A DNA stretch of 41,410 nucleotides from a virus, in IMG/VR virus record IMGVR_UViG_3300010396_000068, positions 1-41,410 of that record; one strand, 5' to 3'. Below, piece by piece: positions 24,025 to 31,220 of the stretch. Positions within the stretch are counted from its first letter, which is position 1. The number at the start of each line of letters is the position of its first letter. Made by a program: the position numbers and the translations under genes. The notes below the pieces were generated by a model. It made no database searches. It was not told the origin of the DNA and worked only from the letters and a program-made list of their open reading frames with translations.

Positions 24025-24243
24025 TTACGATCCGATCAGCGTCTTGCCGGCGCCGGTGGGCGCGGACGGTGCGCCGCTGCCGCCGGTGAGGATGGTCGAC
24101 TGCTGGCCCGCGAGCGCCTGCAAGCGGCGCCGCTCGGCGTTGGCGTCCATCGTCGATTGCGTCGAGATCGCTTGGCTCGGCTGGATCACGGGCGTGATCG
24201 CCGGGGTGTTCGGGGGAGTGGGTGAGCCGCCGCCCAGGCACAT
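24025..24243 (-). CDS. Small MCxGGG protein, 72 aa
   Basis: The gene starts at ATG 24243, six bases after the terminase stop, and ends just before the portal start. The protein begins MCLGGGSPTPPNTPA, continues with a short helix (TMDANAERRRLQALAGQQ), and ends Gly/Ser-rich. Short proteins opening with MC and a glycine run are often found near portal or internal core genes in podophages. The role is unknown. Possible lipidation cannot be judged, since no signal sequence precedes the Cys. Confidence 0.65.
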   Translation of the reverse strand: MCLGGGSPTPPNTPAITPVIQPSQAISTQSTMDANAERRRLQALAGQQSTILTGGSGAPSAPTGAGKTLIGS

Positions 24244-24248
24244 GATCG

Positions 24249-25679
24249 TCAGAGCCTCGAATAAGGGTCGTAGGGTTGTTGCTGCATCGAAACGGTTGCG
24301 CTGGCCGGCTGGCCTGCCGCATCGCGCGGCGCCACCGGGTAGGCGAACGTCAACGCCAGGGCATCGAAGTGGTCGGGTGAACGCCCGATCTTCGCTTTGA
24401 CCTGGTCCTTCTCGATCACCGCGATCTTGTCGCCGCGGAAGAAATACTCGCTTGCCACCATCTCGCCGAGCAGCAGCGGATCGTTCGGCAGGCAGCCGCC
24501 GGACCTCACCCACTGCGCGGCCTCGAACAGCATCTCGCTGCGCTTGTTGACGTAGCGCTCGTTCGTCGCCTTGCCGGCGAAGTGCACCGGCGTCGGGTTC
24601 CGTCCCAGCACGCGCAGTTGATCGATCCACGACGCACCGAAGCCGCCGGTGTTGTCGACGAAACATGCGTCCGCGTCGAAGTCGCCCCACTCCTGCGTCG
24701 TGCGGCCTGCGCCCTGCAGGCCATCCACGTTGCGCATCACGATCGGCGCGAACGCCGCCCGGCCCTGGCGCTTGTAGATCACGCTCGCATCCGTGCCCTC
24801 ACGTGCCACGTCCACACCGAGGATCTTTGGCAAGCCGCGCAGCATCTGCGGCGAGGCCGTGCGCTCCATCGCGGCGCGAACCTCGTCCGGCCCGATCAGC
24901 GCATTGATCGACGCCGGCGGGAACTTGCCGAAGACGTTGACCAGCACCCAAGGGTTGTCGCGGCCCCACTTCTCGATCTGTTCGCGCGCCCACTGCGCGG
25001 ACACCCGCGGCGTGCGCTTGGGATCGTCGGGATCGGCCGTGATCTCGACCACCTTCCACAGATGCCGCTCGCTCGTCGCGGCGCGGTACAGCGGACCCTC
25101 CAGGTGCGTCGGGTTGCCCGCGATGACGATGTGCGCCTCGTTCTCGCCCACCGTGTTCGCAAGCCCCGCCTCGCCCGCGGCCAGCACCGCGTCGGGGATG
25201 CCGCCCGCCTCGTCGATCAGGAACAGCAGGTTGTCCGCATGCAAGCCTGCGAGCGTGTCGGCCTGCTGGTCCTTCGACCCGGATCGCGGCCACGTCCGCG
25301 CCGACATCCACCACGTCTCGGGGTGGTCCTTGGCGAAGATGCGCGTTTTGGTCCACTGGAACGTGGCCTGCAGGAGATCAGACCGCGCCTGCCACTTCGC
25401 CATCTCGGTCCAGAGGCCGTCCGAGAGGTTGTCGGCCGTAATCGACGTGGCCGCGATTTTCGGATGCAGCCGGGTCAGCAGGAAGTTCCAGGCGAGCCAC
25501 GCGAGCGTCGAGGTCTTGCCCGGCCCCTTGCAGGCGTTCATCGCCGTCCTGGGCGTCGTCGGGAAGGCCTGCAGCACATCAACTTGCCACGCGTCCGGCT
25601 CGATGCCGAACACGTCCCGCACGAACACGTCGGGCCGCTCGCGCCATTCCCGAATGCGCGAGGCCGCCGACAGTTCCAT
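24249..25679 (-). CDS. terL: Terminase large subunit, 476 aa
   Basis: This is the ATP-driven DNA packaging motor and nuclease. The Walker A motif is CKGPGKTST (residues 50-58). Walker B is LLFLIDEAGG (151-160), with Asp-Glu for Mg2+ and catalysis. The C-terminal RNase H-like nuclease begins at GVDVAREGTDASVI (about 279), with further acidic residues in CFVDNTGGFGASWID and SPDHFDALALTF. It follows the small subunit gene by 3 bases and precedes the portal region, the usual packaging order. Confidence 0.9.
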   Translation of the reverse strand: MELSAASRIREWRERPDVFVRDVFGIEPDAWQVDVLQAFPTTPRTAMNACKGPGKTSTLAWLAWNFLLTRLHPKIAATSITADNLSDGLWTEMAKWQARSDLLQATFQWTKTRIFAKDHPETWWMSARTWPRSGSKDQQADTLAGLHADNLLFLIDEAGGIPDAVLAAGEAGLANTVGENEAHIVIAGNPTHLEGPLYRAATSERHLWKVVEITADPDDPKRTPRVSAQWAREQIEKWGRDNPWVLVNVFGKFPPASINALIGPDEVRAAMERTASPQMLRGLPKILGVDVAREGTDASVIYKRQGRAAFAPIVMRNVDGLQGAGRTTQEWGDFDADACFVDNTGGFGASWIDQLRVLGRNPTPVHFAGKATNERYVNKRSEMLFEAAQWVRSGGCLPNDPLLLGEMVASEYFFRGDKIAVIEKDQVKAKIGRSPDHFDALALTFAYPVAPRDAAGQPASATVSMQQQPYDPYSRL

Positions 25680-25682
25680 CGG

Positions 25683-26123
25683 TTACTCGGCCGCAGGCTT
25701 CCGGCTTTGCGTCACCAACTGCTCGATGCCGATCGAGCCCGAGTGCTGCAGCTTTTGCATTTCGCCGTAGCGCTTGGGGTCCCACTTCGCGAGCAACTGC
25801 AGCCGCGTCCACACCCGGAGCTTGTCGCGCTGCGGGTCGCGCACCAGCTTGCCGCCAAGGTCTTTCGGCTCGTACTCGTCCTTCGCGTCCGCGATGTCGA
25901 TGCAGCTTTCGGCGATCACGTCGAAACCGAGCGCGCGCGCGGCGTTGATCTTCTCATCGATCGCTTGATCGGCCTTGCGCCACTCGTACACCCGGTTGAA
26001 GCTCGGCATGTCGGGGTCGCGGCAGATGGTCGCGATTCCTTCGCCTTTCGCCAGGCGCTCACAGATCGCATCCACGACCTTGTGCCGATCGGGGAACTTC
26101 TCGCTGGTGCCCTTCGCTGACAC
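25683..26123 (-). CDS. terS: Terminase small subunit, 146 aa
   Basis: The gene starts at GTG 26123 behind GGAAG. The N-terminal helix-turn-helix-like part (VVDAICERLAKGEGIATICR, MPSFNRVYEWRKAD) recognises packaging DNA in this family, followed by a helical oligomerisation part. It immediately precedes the large subunit. The pac or cos site cannot be located by eye. Confidence 0.85.
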   Translation of the reverse strand: MSAKGTSEKFPDRHKVVDAICERLAKGEGIATICRDPDMPSFNRVYEWRKADQAIDEKINAARALGFDVIAESCIDIADAKDEYEPKDLGGKLVRDPQRDKLRVWTRLQLLAKWDPKRYGEMQKLQHSGSIGIEQLVTQSRKPAAE

Positions 26124-26125
26124 GT

Positions 26126-26362
26126 TTACTTCCCGTTATACAGAACGTGCGCGGTCGAGTTGTGGCCGAGCACACGATCAGCGTGCTTGAAGATTTCGTC
26201 GCGCTGCGCCCTGGTGATGCGCCCCTTGTGGTATTCCTCTGATGCGCGCGCCTTGGCGTCCCGTGCGTGGGCTTTGTCGGGCATCGGGTATTTGCGCTCC
26301 TTGGGCAATCCGAACACCGTTGACGACAAGTGGTCGCGGTCGCTGGATGTCAGGATGGTCAT
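26126..26362 (-). CDS. Small protein with DUF6582-like motif, 78 aa
   Basis: The core FGLPKERKYPMPDKAHARDA is the signature of a short family (DUF6582-like) that accompanies phage head or packaging genes. The C-terminal helix EIFKHADRVLGH is typical too. It is the first late gene, just after the late promoter and terminator and directly ahead of the terminase small subunit. The exact start is uncertain, because a later start near FGLPKE would also fit. The function is unknown. Confidence 0.65.
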   Translation of the reverse strand: MTILTSSDRDHLSSTVFGLPKERKYPMPDKAHARDAKARASEEYHKGRITRAQRDEIFKHADRVLGHNSTAHVLYNGK

Positions 26363-26379
26363 GCGCGTGCCCCGGAAAC

Positions 26380-26403
26380 GAAAAAACCGCCTCGCGGGCG
26401 GTT
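26380..26403 (-). terminator. Terminator just downstream of the late promoter (tR'-like)
   Basis: On the minus strand an ACCGCC/GGCGGT hairpin is followed by TTTTTTCG. It lies about 25-45 bases after the predicted late start site. A second hairpin GCTGAC/GTCAGC (26405-26422) stands between promoter and terminator. Without antitermination this should stop late transcripts after a short leader. Confidence 0.85.
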
Positions 26404-26432
26404 CTCGCTGACACCATCGTCAGCGTGCGCCC

Positions 26433-26460
26433 AAAATACTGTTTTTTTCCGGACTGTCAA
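26433..26460 (-). promoter_or_regulatory. Late promoter (pR'-like), sigma70 type
   Basis: On the minus strand TTGACA (26460-26455) and TATTTT (26438-26433) are separated by 16 bases, with an A-run in the spacer. The predicted start is near 26426. The -35 box overlaps the stop codon of the Q-position gene. The arrangement regulator, promoter, short leader, terminator, late genes copies that of lambda pR'. Confidence 0.75.
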
Positions 26461-26873
26461 CACCCGAGCTTGCCGGCCACGTACGCCTTGCCGACCGCGA
26501 GCGCGGTGTAATACCCGGCGCGGCCGACGTGCAGGTACTCGAAACGCACCGAATCCGGCGAGTGCAGGTCGAAGTATTCCGAGCGCAGAACGTTGGCCTC
26601 GCGACGCATCCCGCCTGTGCTCATACCTAGCACGATGCGCTCGACCTCATCGGCCGGCGTGTTGATCGGAACCGGTGTGAATCCGCGCGAGTCAGGCACA
26701 AAGCCCTTGTGGTCGATCAGTCTCGAAAGAACCGTGCCGCTGGAGCCCCATGTGTCACGGTACTCGAGCGCCCACTGTTTCAACCGTTCCTCGACGCGCG
26801 CAATCGGAACGGGCTTGCCGCGCAGCCGCGCCAGCACCACCACGACGTCATCGCGGTTGCCCCTACGCATCAT
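26457..26873 (-). CDS. Protein in the Q position, candidate late antiterminator, 138 aa
   Basis: The gene starts at ATG 26873, overlapping the upstream stop (ATGA). A second ATG follows directly. It is a basic protein with helices such as VPIARVEERLKQWALEYRDTW and a helix-turn-helix-like DEVERIVLGM...RREANVLRSEYF. The C-terminus YYTALAVGKAYVAGKLGC resembles small phage antitermination or late-transcription regulators. It is the last early gene, and the late promoter and terminator lie directly behind it. The Q-like role rests mainly on this position, and no certain family match is claimed. Confidence 0.6.
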   Translation of the reverse strand: MMRRGNRDDVVVVLARLRGKPVPIARVEERLKQWALEYRDTWGSSGTVLSRLIDHKGFVPDSRGFTPVPINTPADEVERIVLGMSTGGMRREANVLRSEYFDLHSPDSVRFEYLHVGRAGYYTALAVGKAYVAGKLGC

Positions 26874-27232
26874 TCGTCCTCGTCTCCCACGCGCTGAAGG
26901 TTGCCCACCCGCGGCCAGTACGCGCGCTCGCCGCACTGGACGACGTAGGTTTCGGTCTCGCGGTAATACCCATGCAGCACCAGCGTCGTGTGTCGGCGAT
27001 CCGGATAGAGCCCGCGCGGCACCACTTCCACGACGGTGCCAAGGTGCAGTGGTCCATCCGAGCGCGTACGCCACTGAACGCGCTCGCCGACTTTGAAGCG
27101 CCCAGGCTTGGGGTCGACCTTGCGCAAACGGATGCGCTTGAGGCGCGCGCGGAAGGCGTCGAAGGTCTCGCAGTTCTCCGGCGCCTCGATGCCGACGAGC
27201 TTGTTCAGGCGGTCGCTGACGGAACCCTTCAT
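26870..27232 (-). CDS. Hypothetical early protein, 120 aa
   Basis: ATG 27232 overlaps the RuvC-like stop (ATGA). The protein has a basic helical N-terminus (FDAFRARLKRIRLRKVDPKP) and then beta-rich sequence that may be an SH3-like barrel (RFKVGERVQWRT, HLGTVVEVVPRG, TTLVLHGYYRETETYVVQ). It might bind nucleic acid. The family is not recognised. It belongs to the replication operon. Confidence 0.6.
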   Translation of the reverse strand: MKGSVSDRLNKLVGIEAPENCETFDAFRARLKRIRLRKVDPKPGRFKVGERVQWRTRSDGPLHLGTVVEVVPRGLYPDRRHTTLVLHGYYRETETYVVQCGERAYWPRVGNLQRVGDEDE

Positions 27233-27711
27233 GCCGGCCTCACGAGGGAGGTATCCGTGGCGGCCACCGCCACCGCCAGCGCAGCCCACGCATGCGACTT
27301 CACGCCGTAGGTCGGGCCGGGTTGTTTCTTCGTGCCTTGCGGTCCAATCAGGTCTATCAACCGTTGCCGAATATTCGCGTCCTTTGCGCGTGGCGAGCCG
27401 CACAGGTGCAGCTTGACGTCCTTGCGCGGGATGCGCTGCAGCCTGACCAATGGCGCGCACAATTCGGCCTCACGCACCAACTTGCCGATGAACACGCAGG
27501 TTTCGAAAACGTCCGCGCCTACCGCCATGCCGTAGCTCGCGATCATCTCGATCGCGATCACATCCAGCCCGACATGCCGGATCAGTGGATACACCCCGGC
27601 GTTCGGGCGCACGTCGGCGAATACCACGCGACCGCCTTCAAGCCGCACGACGCCCGACTGCTCCGGTCCTGGATCGATGCCGAGAATCACGCGCGATGGC
27701 TGCGTGGTCAT
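27229..27711 (-). CDS. RuvC-like Holliday junction resolvase, 160 aa
   Basis: This protein has an RNase H-like fold. The first acidic motif is ILGIDPGPEQSG (Asp at residue 13), the second is DVIAIEMIASYG (Glu), and the C-terminal region is GVKSHAWAALAVAVAA, where cellular RuvC has its last acidic residues. Here a His takes part. Such phage RuvC-like nucleases resolve branched DNA before packaging. The start at 27711 overlaps the upstream winged-helix gene (ATGA). Confidence 0.75.
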   Translation of the reverse strand: MTTQPSRVILGIDPGPEQSGVVRLEGGRVVFADVRPNAGVYPLIRHVGLDVIAIEMIASYGMAVGADVFETCVFIGKLVREAELCAPLVRLQRIPRKDVKLHLCGSPRAKDANIRQRLIDLIGPQGTKKQPGPTYGVKSHAWAALAVAVAATDTSLVRPA

Positions 27712-27932
27712 GCTGCACGCTCCGCTGGTGCGTAGGCATGGGGCCGTATGCCGCCCTTCCGGTGTTGCGTGCCGTATCCGCATACCCGGATCAACCCACG
27801 GCGCAGCATCTTGCCGCGCACGCCTTCGACGTAGGTTTTGGCCGTGCAGAGGCAGCGCGCCAGTTCCGCGTCGGTCATGGGCGCGAGCGCGAGCGCTGCG
27901 AGGATGCGGTCGTGGAGCTTGGGGCGCGTCAT
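27708..27932 (-). CDS. Winged-helix DNA-binding protein, 74 aa
   Basis: This small protein has one winged helix-turn-helix: HDRILAALALAPMTDAELAR (helices 1-2), AKTYVEGVRGKMLRRGLIR (recognition helix) and a basic wing (HRKGGIRPH). It lies in the replication operon, overlapping its neighbours by 4 bp on both sides. A role in replication or regulation is plausible. Confidence 0.65.
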   Translation of the reverse strand: MTRPKLHDRILAALALAPMTDAELARCLCTAKTYVEGVRGKMLRRGLIRVCGYGTQHRKGGIRPHAYAPAERAA

Positions 27933-28402
27933 GGCGTTGCACTCAAGTCGATGTCGATGCCGAGCTTTTTGCAGAGTGCGCCGAGTTCGCGTTTCGCGGC
28001 AGCCCGTGAAGCATCCGATTCGATCCTCGGCGCAGACGTGTGGTAGTGGCCCGACTCGTAGGTCCGAACCACGTTGTCGGCGGGATTTTGCTTGGACGCG
28101 CCGCGGCATAACGCCGCAAACTCGGTGCTCGACGGCGGCCATCCATCGGCGCGATCGGCGTCCGCGTTGAAGCCGCGTTGCAGCGAGTCGAGCGTCTGCG
28201 ATCCCACGGTTTCAGCCCACTCGGCACCCGCAAGACCCGTGGGCGAATCACCCACTTGCGACGTCCAGCGGTTCCCGTAGCGGGCGGCCATCCTCGCCCA
28301 GAGGTAATCCAGCAGCTCCGGGTTGAGGTGTGTTCGCCCTGCGTTCGCGGATGGCGGCTTCGACGCGTTCGACAGCGCTTGGGCGGCTGGTTGGGTTTGC
28401 AT
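27929..28402 (-). CDS. Lambda P-like replication protein, 157 aa
   Basis: The start MQTQPAAQALSNASK (ATG 28402) has AGGAGG upstream. The LNPELLDYLWARMAARYGNRW and WPPSSTEFAALCRG motifs are typical of phage P-type proteins that load the host replicative helicase onto the initiator complex. Its first 155 bp overlap the 3' end of the initiator gene in another frame, an unusually long overlap. It follows the initiator as in lambda O-P. Confidence 0.75.
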   Translation of the reverse strand: MQTQPAAQALSNASKPPSANAGRTHLNPELLDYLWARMAARYGNRWTSQVGDSPTGLAGAEWAETVGSQTLDSLQRGFNADADRADGWPPSSTEFAALCRGASKQNPADNVVRTYESGHYHTSAPRIESDASRAAAKRELGALCKKLGIDIDLSATP

Positions 28403-29321
28403 GGGATCCTCCTGCGATGGGTTGCGCGCCGTCTGCGCGCTCTCGGCGTGCGGCGCGGATCGCGTACAGCGGCGGCTTGTCGGGGTAGGCATCGGCAAAG
28501 GCTTCGATCGACTCGACCGTGACGCCTTCGCGGATTGCGGTGATGATTTCGGGGTTGGTGGGCGTCAGGCGCAGCCATTGCGCGCCGCGCTTGCGTAGCC
28601 GCACCACGGCATTGAGGGCCGGGTTCAGCTCTGAGGCGGGCGGTTGGTCCTCCCCACCGGGTTTCGCGGCGCTCGCGCGGGGGGAGGTACCACAATCCGC
28701 GGGAGAGTTACCTATCTCGGGCTTTTGATCTTTATTCCCTGTCCCTGTCTCTTGCGATCCCGACGGGATTCCCGATGGGACAGGCTTGGGATTCCCGGCG
28801 GGAGGTTTTTTTGGTCCCGATGGGACTCCCGGCGGCTTGCGTTTGGAGAGCGCTTTGGATTGCGGATTGAGTGCCGCCAGCATCCCGCGCGCATCGGTGA
28901 TGTGCACTTCAATCTCGGTTGGATCGAACTCGATTCCCCACCGCTTCGCGTTGCCAGCGCCGCTCGAAAGCCGCTGCGACAGCTTCTCAAGCCACGCCTC
29001 GAGCGCCTTCTCGCACACGACTGGGTGGTACAGGCGCCCGTCGCCACCCTTACGCCAGCCACGGAGCGCCATGTCCTTCACGCGCTTCCAGCGGGGACCG
29101 GCGCCGGAATGCGCCGCGAGCAGCCGGTCGTCATCAGGCAGCGAGCCGGCTGGCACCTGCGACCAGGACTTGCCCCACAGCGTGATCGCGGCCACCTTCT
29201 CGGCGTCGTTCGAGAGAGTCCATGTGTCGCTCGCGAACAGCCTGCCGAACTCCATCGGCATAAATGGGAAGTCGCGCAGATCTACAAAGGCCGGAACCAA
29301 GGGACCGTTCACCGCATCCAC
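28248..29321 (-). CDS. Replication initiator-like protein with DUF1376 domain (YdaU/O-like), up to 357 aa
   Basis: Residues 12-110 match the DUF1376/YdaU type found in phage initiators (FVDLRDFPFMPMEFGRLFAS, GWRKGGDGRLYHPVVCEKAL). The middle (about 165-225) is a Pro/Gly/Lys linker with repeated PSG units whose DNA forms iteron-like repeats. The C-terminal domain (WLRLTPTNPEIITAIREGV) probably contacts partners. The ATG at 29321 overlaps the upstream gene by 13 bp. The GTG at 29312 would give the GTGA overlap common in this genome (354 aa). It should bind the origin inside its own gene and recruit the P-like protein. Confidence 0.75.
   Translation of the reverse strand: MDAVNGPLVPAFVDLRDFPFMPMEFGRLFASDTWTLSNDAEKVAAITLWGKSWSQVPAGSLPDDDRLLAAHSGAGPRWKRVKDMALRGWRKGGDGRLYHPVVCEKALEAWLEKLSQRLSSGAGNAKRWGIEFDPTEIEVHITDARGMLAALNPQSKALSKRKPPGVPSGPKKPPAGNPKPVPSGIPSGSQETGTGNKDQKPEIGNSPADCGTSPRASAAKPGGEDQPPASELNPALNAVVRLRKRGAQWLRLTPTNPEIITAIREGVTVESIEAFADAYPDKPPLYAIRAARRERADGAQPIAGGSHANPTSRPSAVERVEAAIRERRANTPQPGAAGLPLGEDGRPLREPLDVASG
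28758..28837. repeat. ori: Iteron-like repeats inside the initiator gene: candidate origin of replication
   Basis: Four copies of the 11-bp near-palindrome TCCCGRYGGGA lie at 28758-28768, 28770-28780, 28793-28803 and 28815-28825. A degenerate fifth (TCCCGGCGGCT) is at 28827-28837. Start-to-start spacings are 12, 23, 22 and 12, close to whole helical turns. AT-rich stretches flank or interrupt them (TTTTTTT at 28806-28812, CTTTTGATCTTTATT at 28724-28738). This copies the lambda plan, where iterons and an AT-rich segment lie within the O gene. Confidence 0.6.
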
Positions 29322-29515
29322 TCCGCGTAAGCCAATTCCGGCGTGTAGACGGGCCTCAATTCCTCGCGCAACCGCTGGATCGCATCGTGGTCGGATTCCG
29401 GCGCGTGCGGGATGCGGTCGACCAGCCAGCCATCCATGAGGCGCGCGGCCTCCGGAGTCAGACAGACCGTCACGGGGGCACCGTGCTCGTCGCGGAGGGT
29501 GACGAGGGTGTTCAC
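29309..29515 (-). CDS. Hypothetical early protein, 68 aa
   Basis: The GTG start at 29515 overlaps the methyltransferase stop (GTGA). The sequence MNTLVTLRDEHGAPVTVCLT is beta-rich, followed by helix (PEAARLMDGWLVDRI, HDAIQRLREEL). Coupled between methyltransferase and initiator. The family is not recognised. Confidence 0.6.
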   Translation of the reverse strand: MNTLVTLRDEHGAPVTVCLTPEAARLMDGWLVDRIPHAPESDHDAIQRLREELRPVYTPELAYAEWMR

Positions 29516-30429
29516 GCTGCGGCCCTCAATGCGCAGATCACTTCGTAGGCGGCGAGGGACGGAACTGCATTCCCCAGCAGGTGCATCGCCAACCTTGAGT
29601 TTTCTGGCAGTGCGCCGCGGAAGGTCATGGCGCGCTTGGCTTCGGGGACGCTCAGCATCCGCATGCGATCGCCGTCGATCACGGCCCAGCGGTCGTGGGT
29701 GGTGATAGTTCCGATAGGCTGCGCGAGGCTGCGGCCGCCGCGCGTGGCGCCGTAATACGCGGTCAGGAAACGATTGCCGTGCTGCTGTCGGCCACGCGCG
29801 ATGCGGGCCAGCGTGTTGGCTGCGCGTCCCTTGCGCTGGATGGATGACCAGCGGCCAGCATTGAAGTCGATGATGTTGGTCGCAGCGATATGCTCGCGCT
29901 GCGGCAAGCGCAATTCGATGGGATGCTTGCTCCGCGTCAGCGCGATGAATACGCGCTCGCGGTTCTGCGGCACACCCAAGTCGGCGCAATCGATCACATG
30001 CGTGGCGATCGCGTAACCGAGCGCAGTCAATGCGGCACACCACGCCGGATACAGCGTCCAGCGGGTGAAGGCAGGAACGTTTTCAACCAGCGCCAGAGGC
30101 GGCTTGTGGCATTCGATCGCCGACACCACCGCCCATGCTGTACTGCGGCAGGCGTCATGGTGCGGCCGTTCCTTTCCGCGTGCCGGCGTATGCCCTTGGC
30201 AAGCGGGCGACGCCAGCAGCAGGTCATGCGCGGGAACCTGCGTCCAGTCCTGCTGGTGCAGGTCTTGGCAGGCGTGCTGGGTTCGGGGATGGTTCGCGGC
30301 GTGCGTATCCACCGCCGCACGCCAGTGGTTGCCCGCCCAAACGACCTCACATCCGGCCTGCTCTGCGCCTTCGGTGAAGCCGCCAGCGCCAGCGAAAAGA
30401 TCGACTGCGCGGATGATGCTGTCAGCCAT
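29512..30429 (-). CDS. DNA (cytosine-5-)-methyltransferase, 305 aa
   Basis: The conserved C5-methyltransferase motifs occur in order: I DLFAGAGGF (residues 10-18, SAM binding), IV SPACQG with catalytic Cys77 (Ala where Pro is usual), VI VENVPAF (115-121), VIII QNRERVF (155-161) and X GNAVPSLAA near 288. A short variable target-recognition region lies between. No restriction enzyme is encoded nearby, so it is an orphan phage methylase, likely protecting phage DNA from host restriction. It is an early gene. The specificity cannot be read from sequence. Confidence 0.9.
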   Translation of the reverse strand: MADSIIRAVDLFAGAGGFTEGAEQAGCEVVWAGNHWRAAVDTHAANHPRTQHACQDLHQQDWTQVPAHDLLLASPACQGHTPARGKERPHHDACRSTAWAVVSAIECHKPPLALVENVPAFTRWTLYPAWCAALTALGYAIATHVIDCADLGVPQNRERVFIALTRSKHPIELRLPQREHIAATNIIDFNAGRWSSIQRKGRAANTLARIARGRQQHGNRFLTAYYGATRGGRSLAQPIGTITTHDRWAVIDGDRMRMLSVPEAKRAMTFRGALPENSRLAMHLLGNAVPSLAAYEVICALRAAA

Positions 30430-30628
30430 GCGACCCCTCCAGGCACTCGCGCTGCGCCTCGTTCAAATCCTTGGACCGGGCCGCGACGCTACCGGGCGAT
30501 CCGTAATTCCTGAGCGCCAGGTTCGCCCGCGCGATCGCGGTGTGGTCGGGCGGGATCGTCAGTTCGCCGCGCAGGACGCGGACGAGAAACTCGCCGGGTT
30601 GGAGCGGTGCGAGCGCGACGGGCGTCAT
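30422..30628 (-). CDS. Hypothetical early protein, 68 aa
   Basis: The ATG at 30628 overlaps the upstream stop (ATGA), and the end overlaps the methyltransferase start by 8 bp. The sequence PLQPGEFLVRVLRGELTIPP, then DHTAIARANLALRNYGS, is compact and partly helical. I do not recognise the family. Confidence 0.55.
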   Translation of the reverse strand: MTPVALAPLQPGEFLVRVLRGELTIPPDHTAIARANLALRNYGSPGSVAARSKDLNEAQRECLEGSHG

Positions 30629-30852
30629 GGCGAGCCGCCCTTTCGATTCCCTGACGATTCCCTCTGGATTCCCTCGGCCGTCGCGAACCGTGCGGCTACC
30701 TTGTATTCCCGGCGCTTGGCGGCGAGGAACTCAAGGATGAGACGGCGGGTAATGGATGCGATTTCTTCCCCCGTCCCAAGCGCCACCGCGCTCAAGAACT
30801 CGTGTTCCTCGGCTGGAATCTTGGTGCGGACATCTTCGGTGTTGTCGCTCAT
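30625..30852 (-). CDS. Small early protein, possible ribbon-helix-helix, 75 aa
   Basis: The start at ATG 30852 is behind GAGGG; the longer upstream extension has no such site. VRTKIPAEEHEFLSAVALGT looks like the beta strand and first helix of an Arc-type ribbon-helix-helix, and EEIASITRRLILEFLAAKRR like the second helix. The tail is basic. A DNA-binding regulator of the early operon is plausible but not proven. Confidence 0.55.
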   Translation of the reverse strand: MSDNTEDVRTKIPAEEHEFLSAVALGTGEEIASITRRLILEFLAAKRREYKVAARFATAEGIQRESSGNRKGGSP

Positions 30853-30910
30853 ACGCCCTCGACCGGCGTTGCAAGCGTCCCTGAAGTACCGGCGGGCATC
30901 CGTTGCCCGC

Positions 30911-30949
30911 ACAAAAAGCCCTCGTCAGCGTCAACTGGCGAGGGTTTGT
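30911..30949. terminator. Bidirectional terminator after the Cro-like gene (tR1-like)
   Basis: CCCTCG (30919-30924) and CGAGGG (30939-30944) form a hairpin, extended by CAG/CTG inside, with AAAAA to the left and TTTGTTTT to the right, so it can work on both strands. On the minus strand it lies directly after the Cro-like stop, where lambda has tR1, and would limit expression of the replication genes. Confidence 0.75.
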
Positions 30950-30950
30950 T

Positions 30951-31214
30951 TTAGGCAGCGACGTCGACCACGTAGCCGGTCGGCCGATCATTTCGATCAC
31001 GAAGCCAGCGCACGTTCGGCGCCAAGGACTCGACCCGTACGCCGGTTCCGGCTTCGATCGCGGGCGCGTGTTCCAGCGGGCAGCGCTTGCCACGATTCAG
31101 CCAGATCCACACGTGGCGCTGGGTCACGGGCGGACCGCAAAGACGGGCGAGGGCAGATTGGCCGCCGGCGCGTTCGACGGCTCTTTCGAGCGCTTTGAGG
31201 GCTTGGGTGGACAT
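30951..31214 (-). CDS. Cro-like / YdaS-family transcription regulator, 87 aa
   Basis: This short protein has a YdaS-type helix-turn-helix: LKALERAVERAGGQSALARL, then PPVTQRHVWIWLNRGKRCPL, followed by IEAGTGVRVESL. It is divergent from the repressor gene, as Cro is from CI. The ATG at 31214 has no clear Shine-Dalgarno sequence. It lies about 7 bases after a TATGAT -10 box, so the mRNA may be leaderless. It likely represses the repressor promoter and commits the phage to lysis. Confidence 0.8.
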   Translation of the reverse strand: MSTQALKALERAVERAGGQSALARLCGPPVTQRHVWIWLNRGKRCPLEHAPAIEAGTGVRVESLAPNVRWLRDRNDRPTGYVVDVAA

Positions 31215-31220
31215 GTTCGA

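Noticed and set aside
24025-24690. 221-codon frame continuing into the terminase gene
   Set aside because: The first 149 codons are an Arg-rich shadow of terL. Only the last 72, from ATG 24243, look coding.
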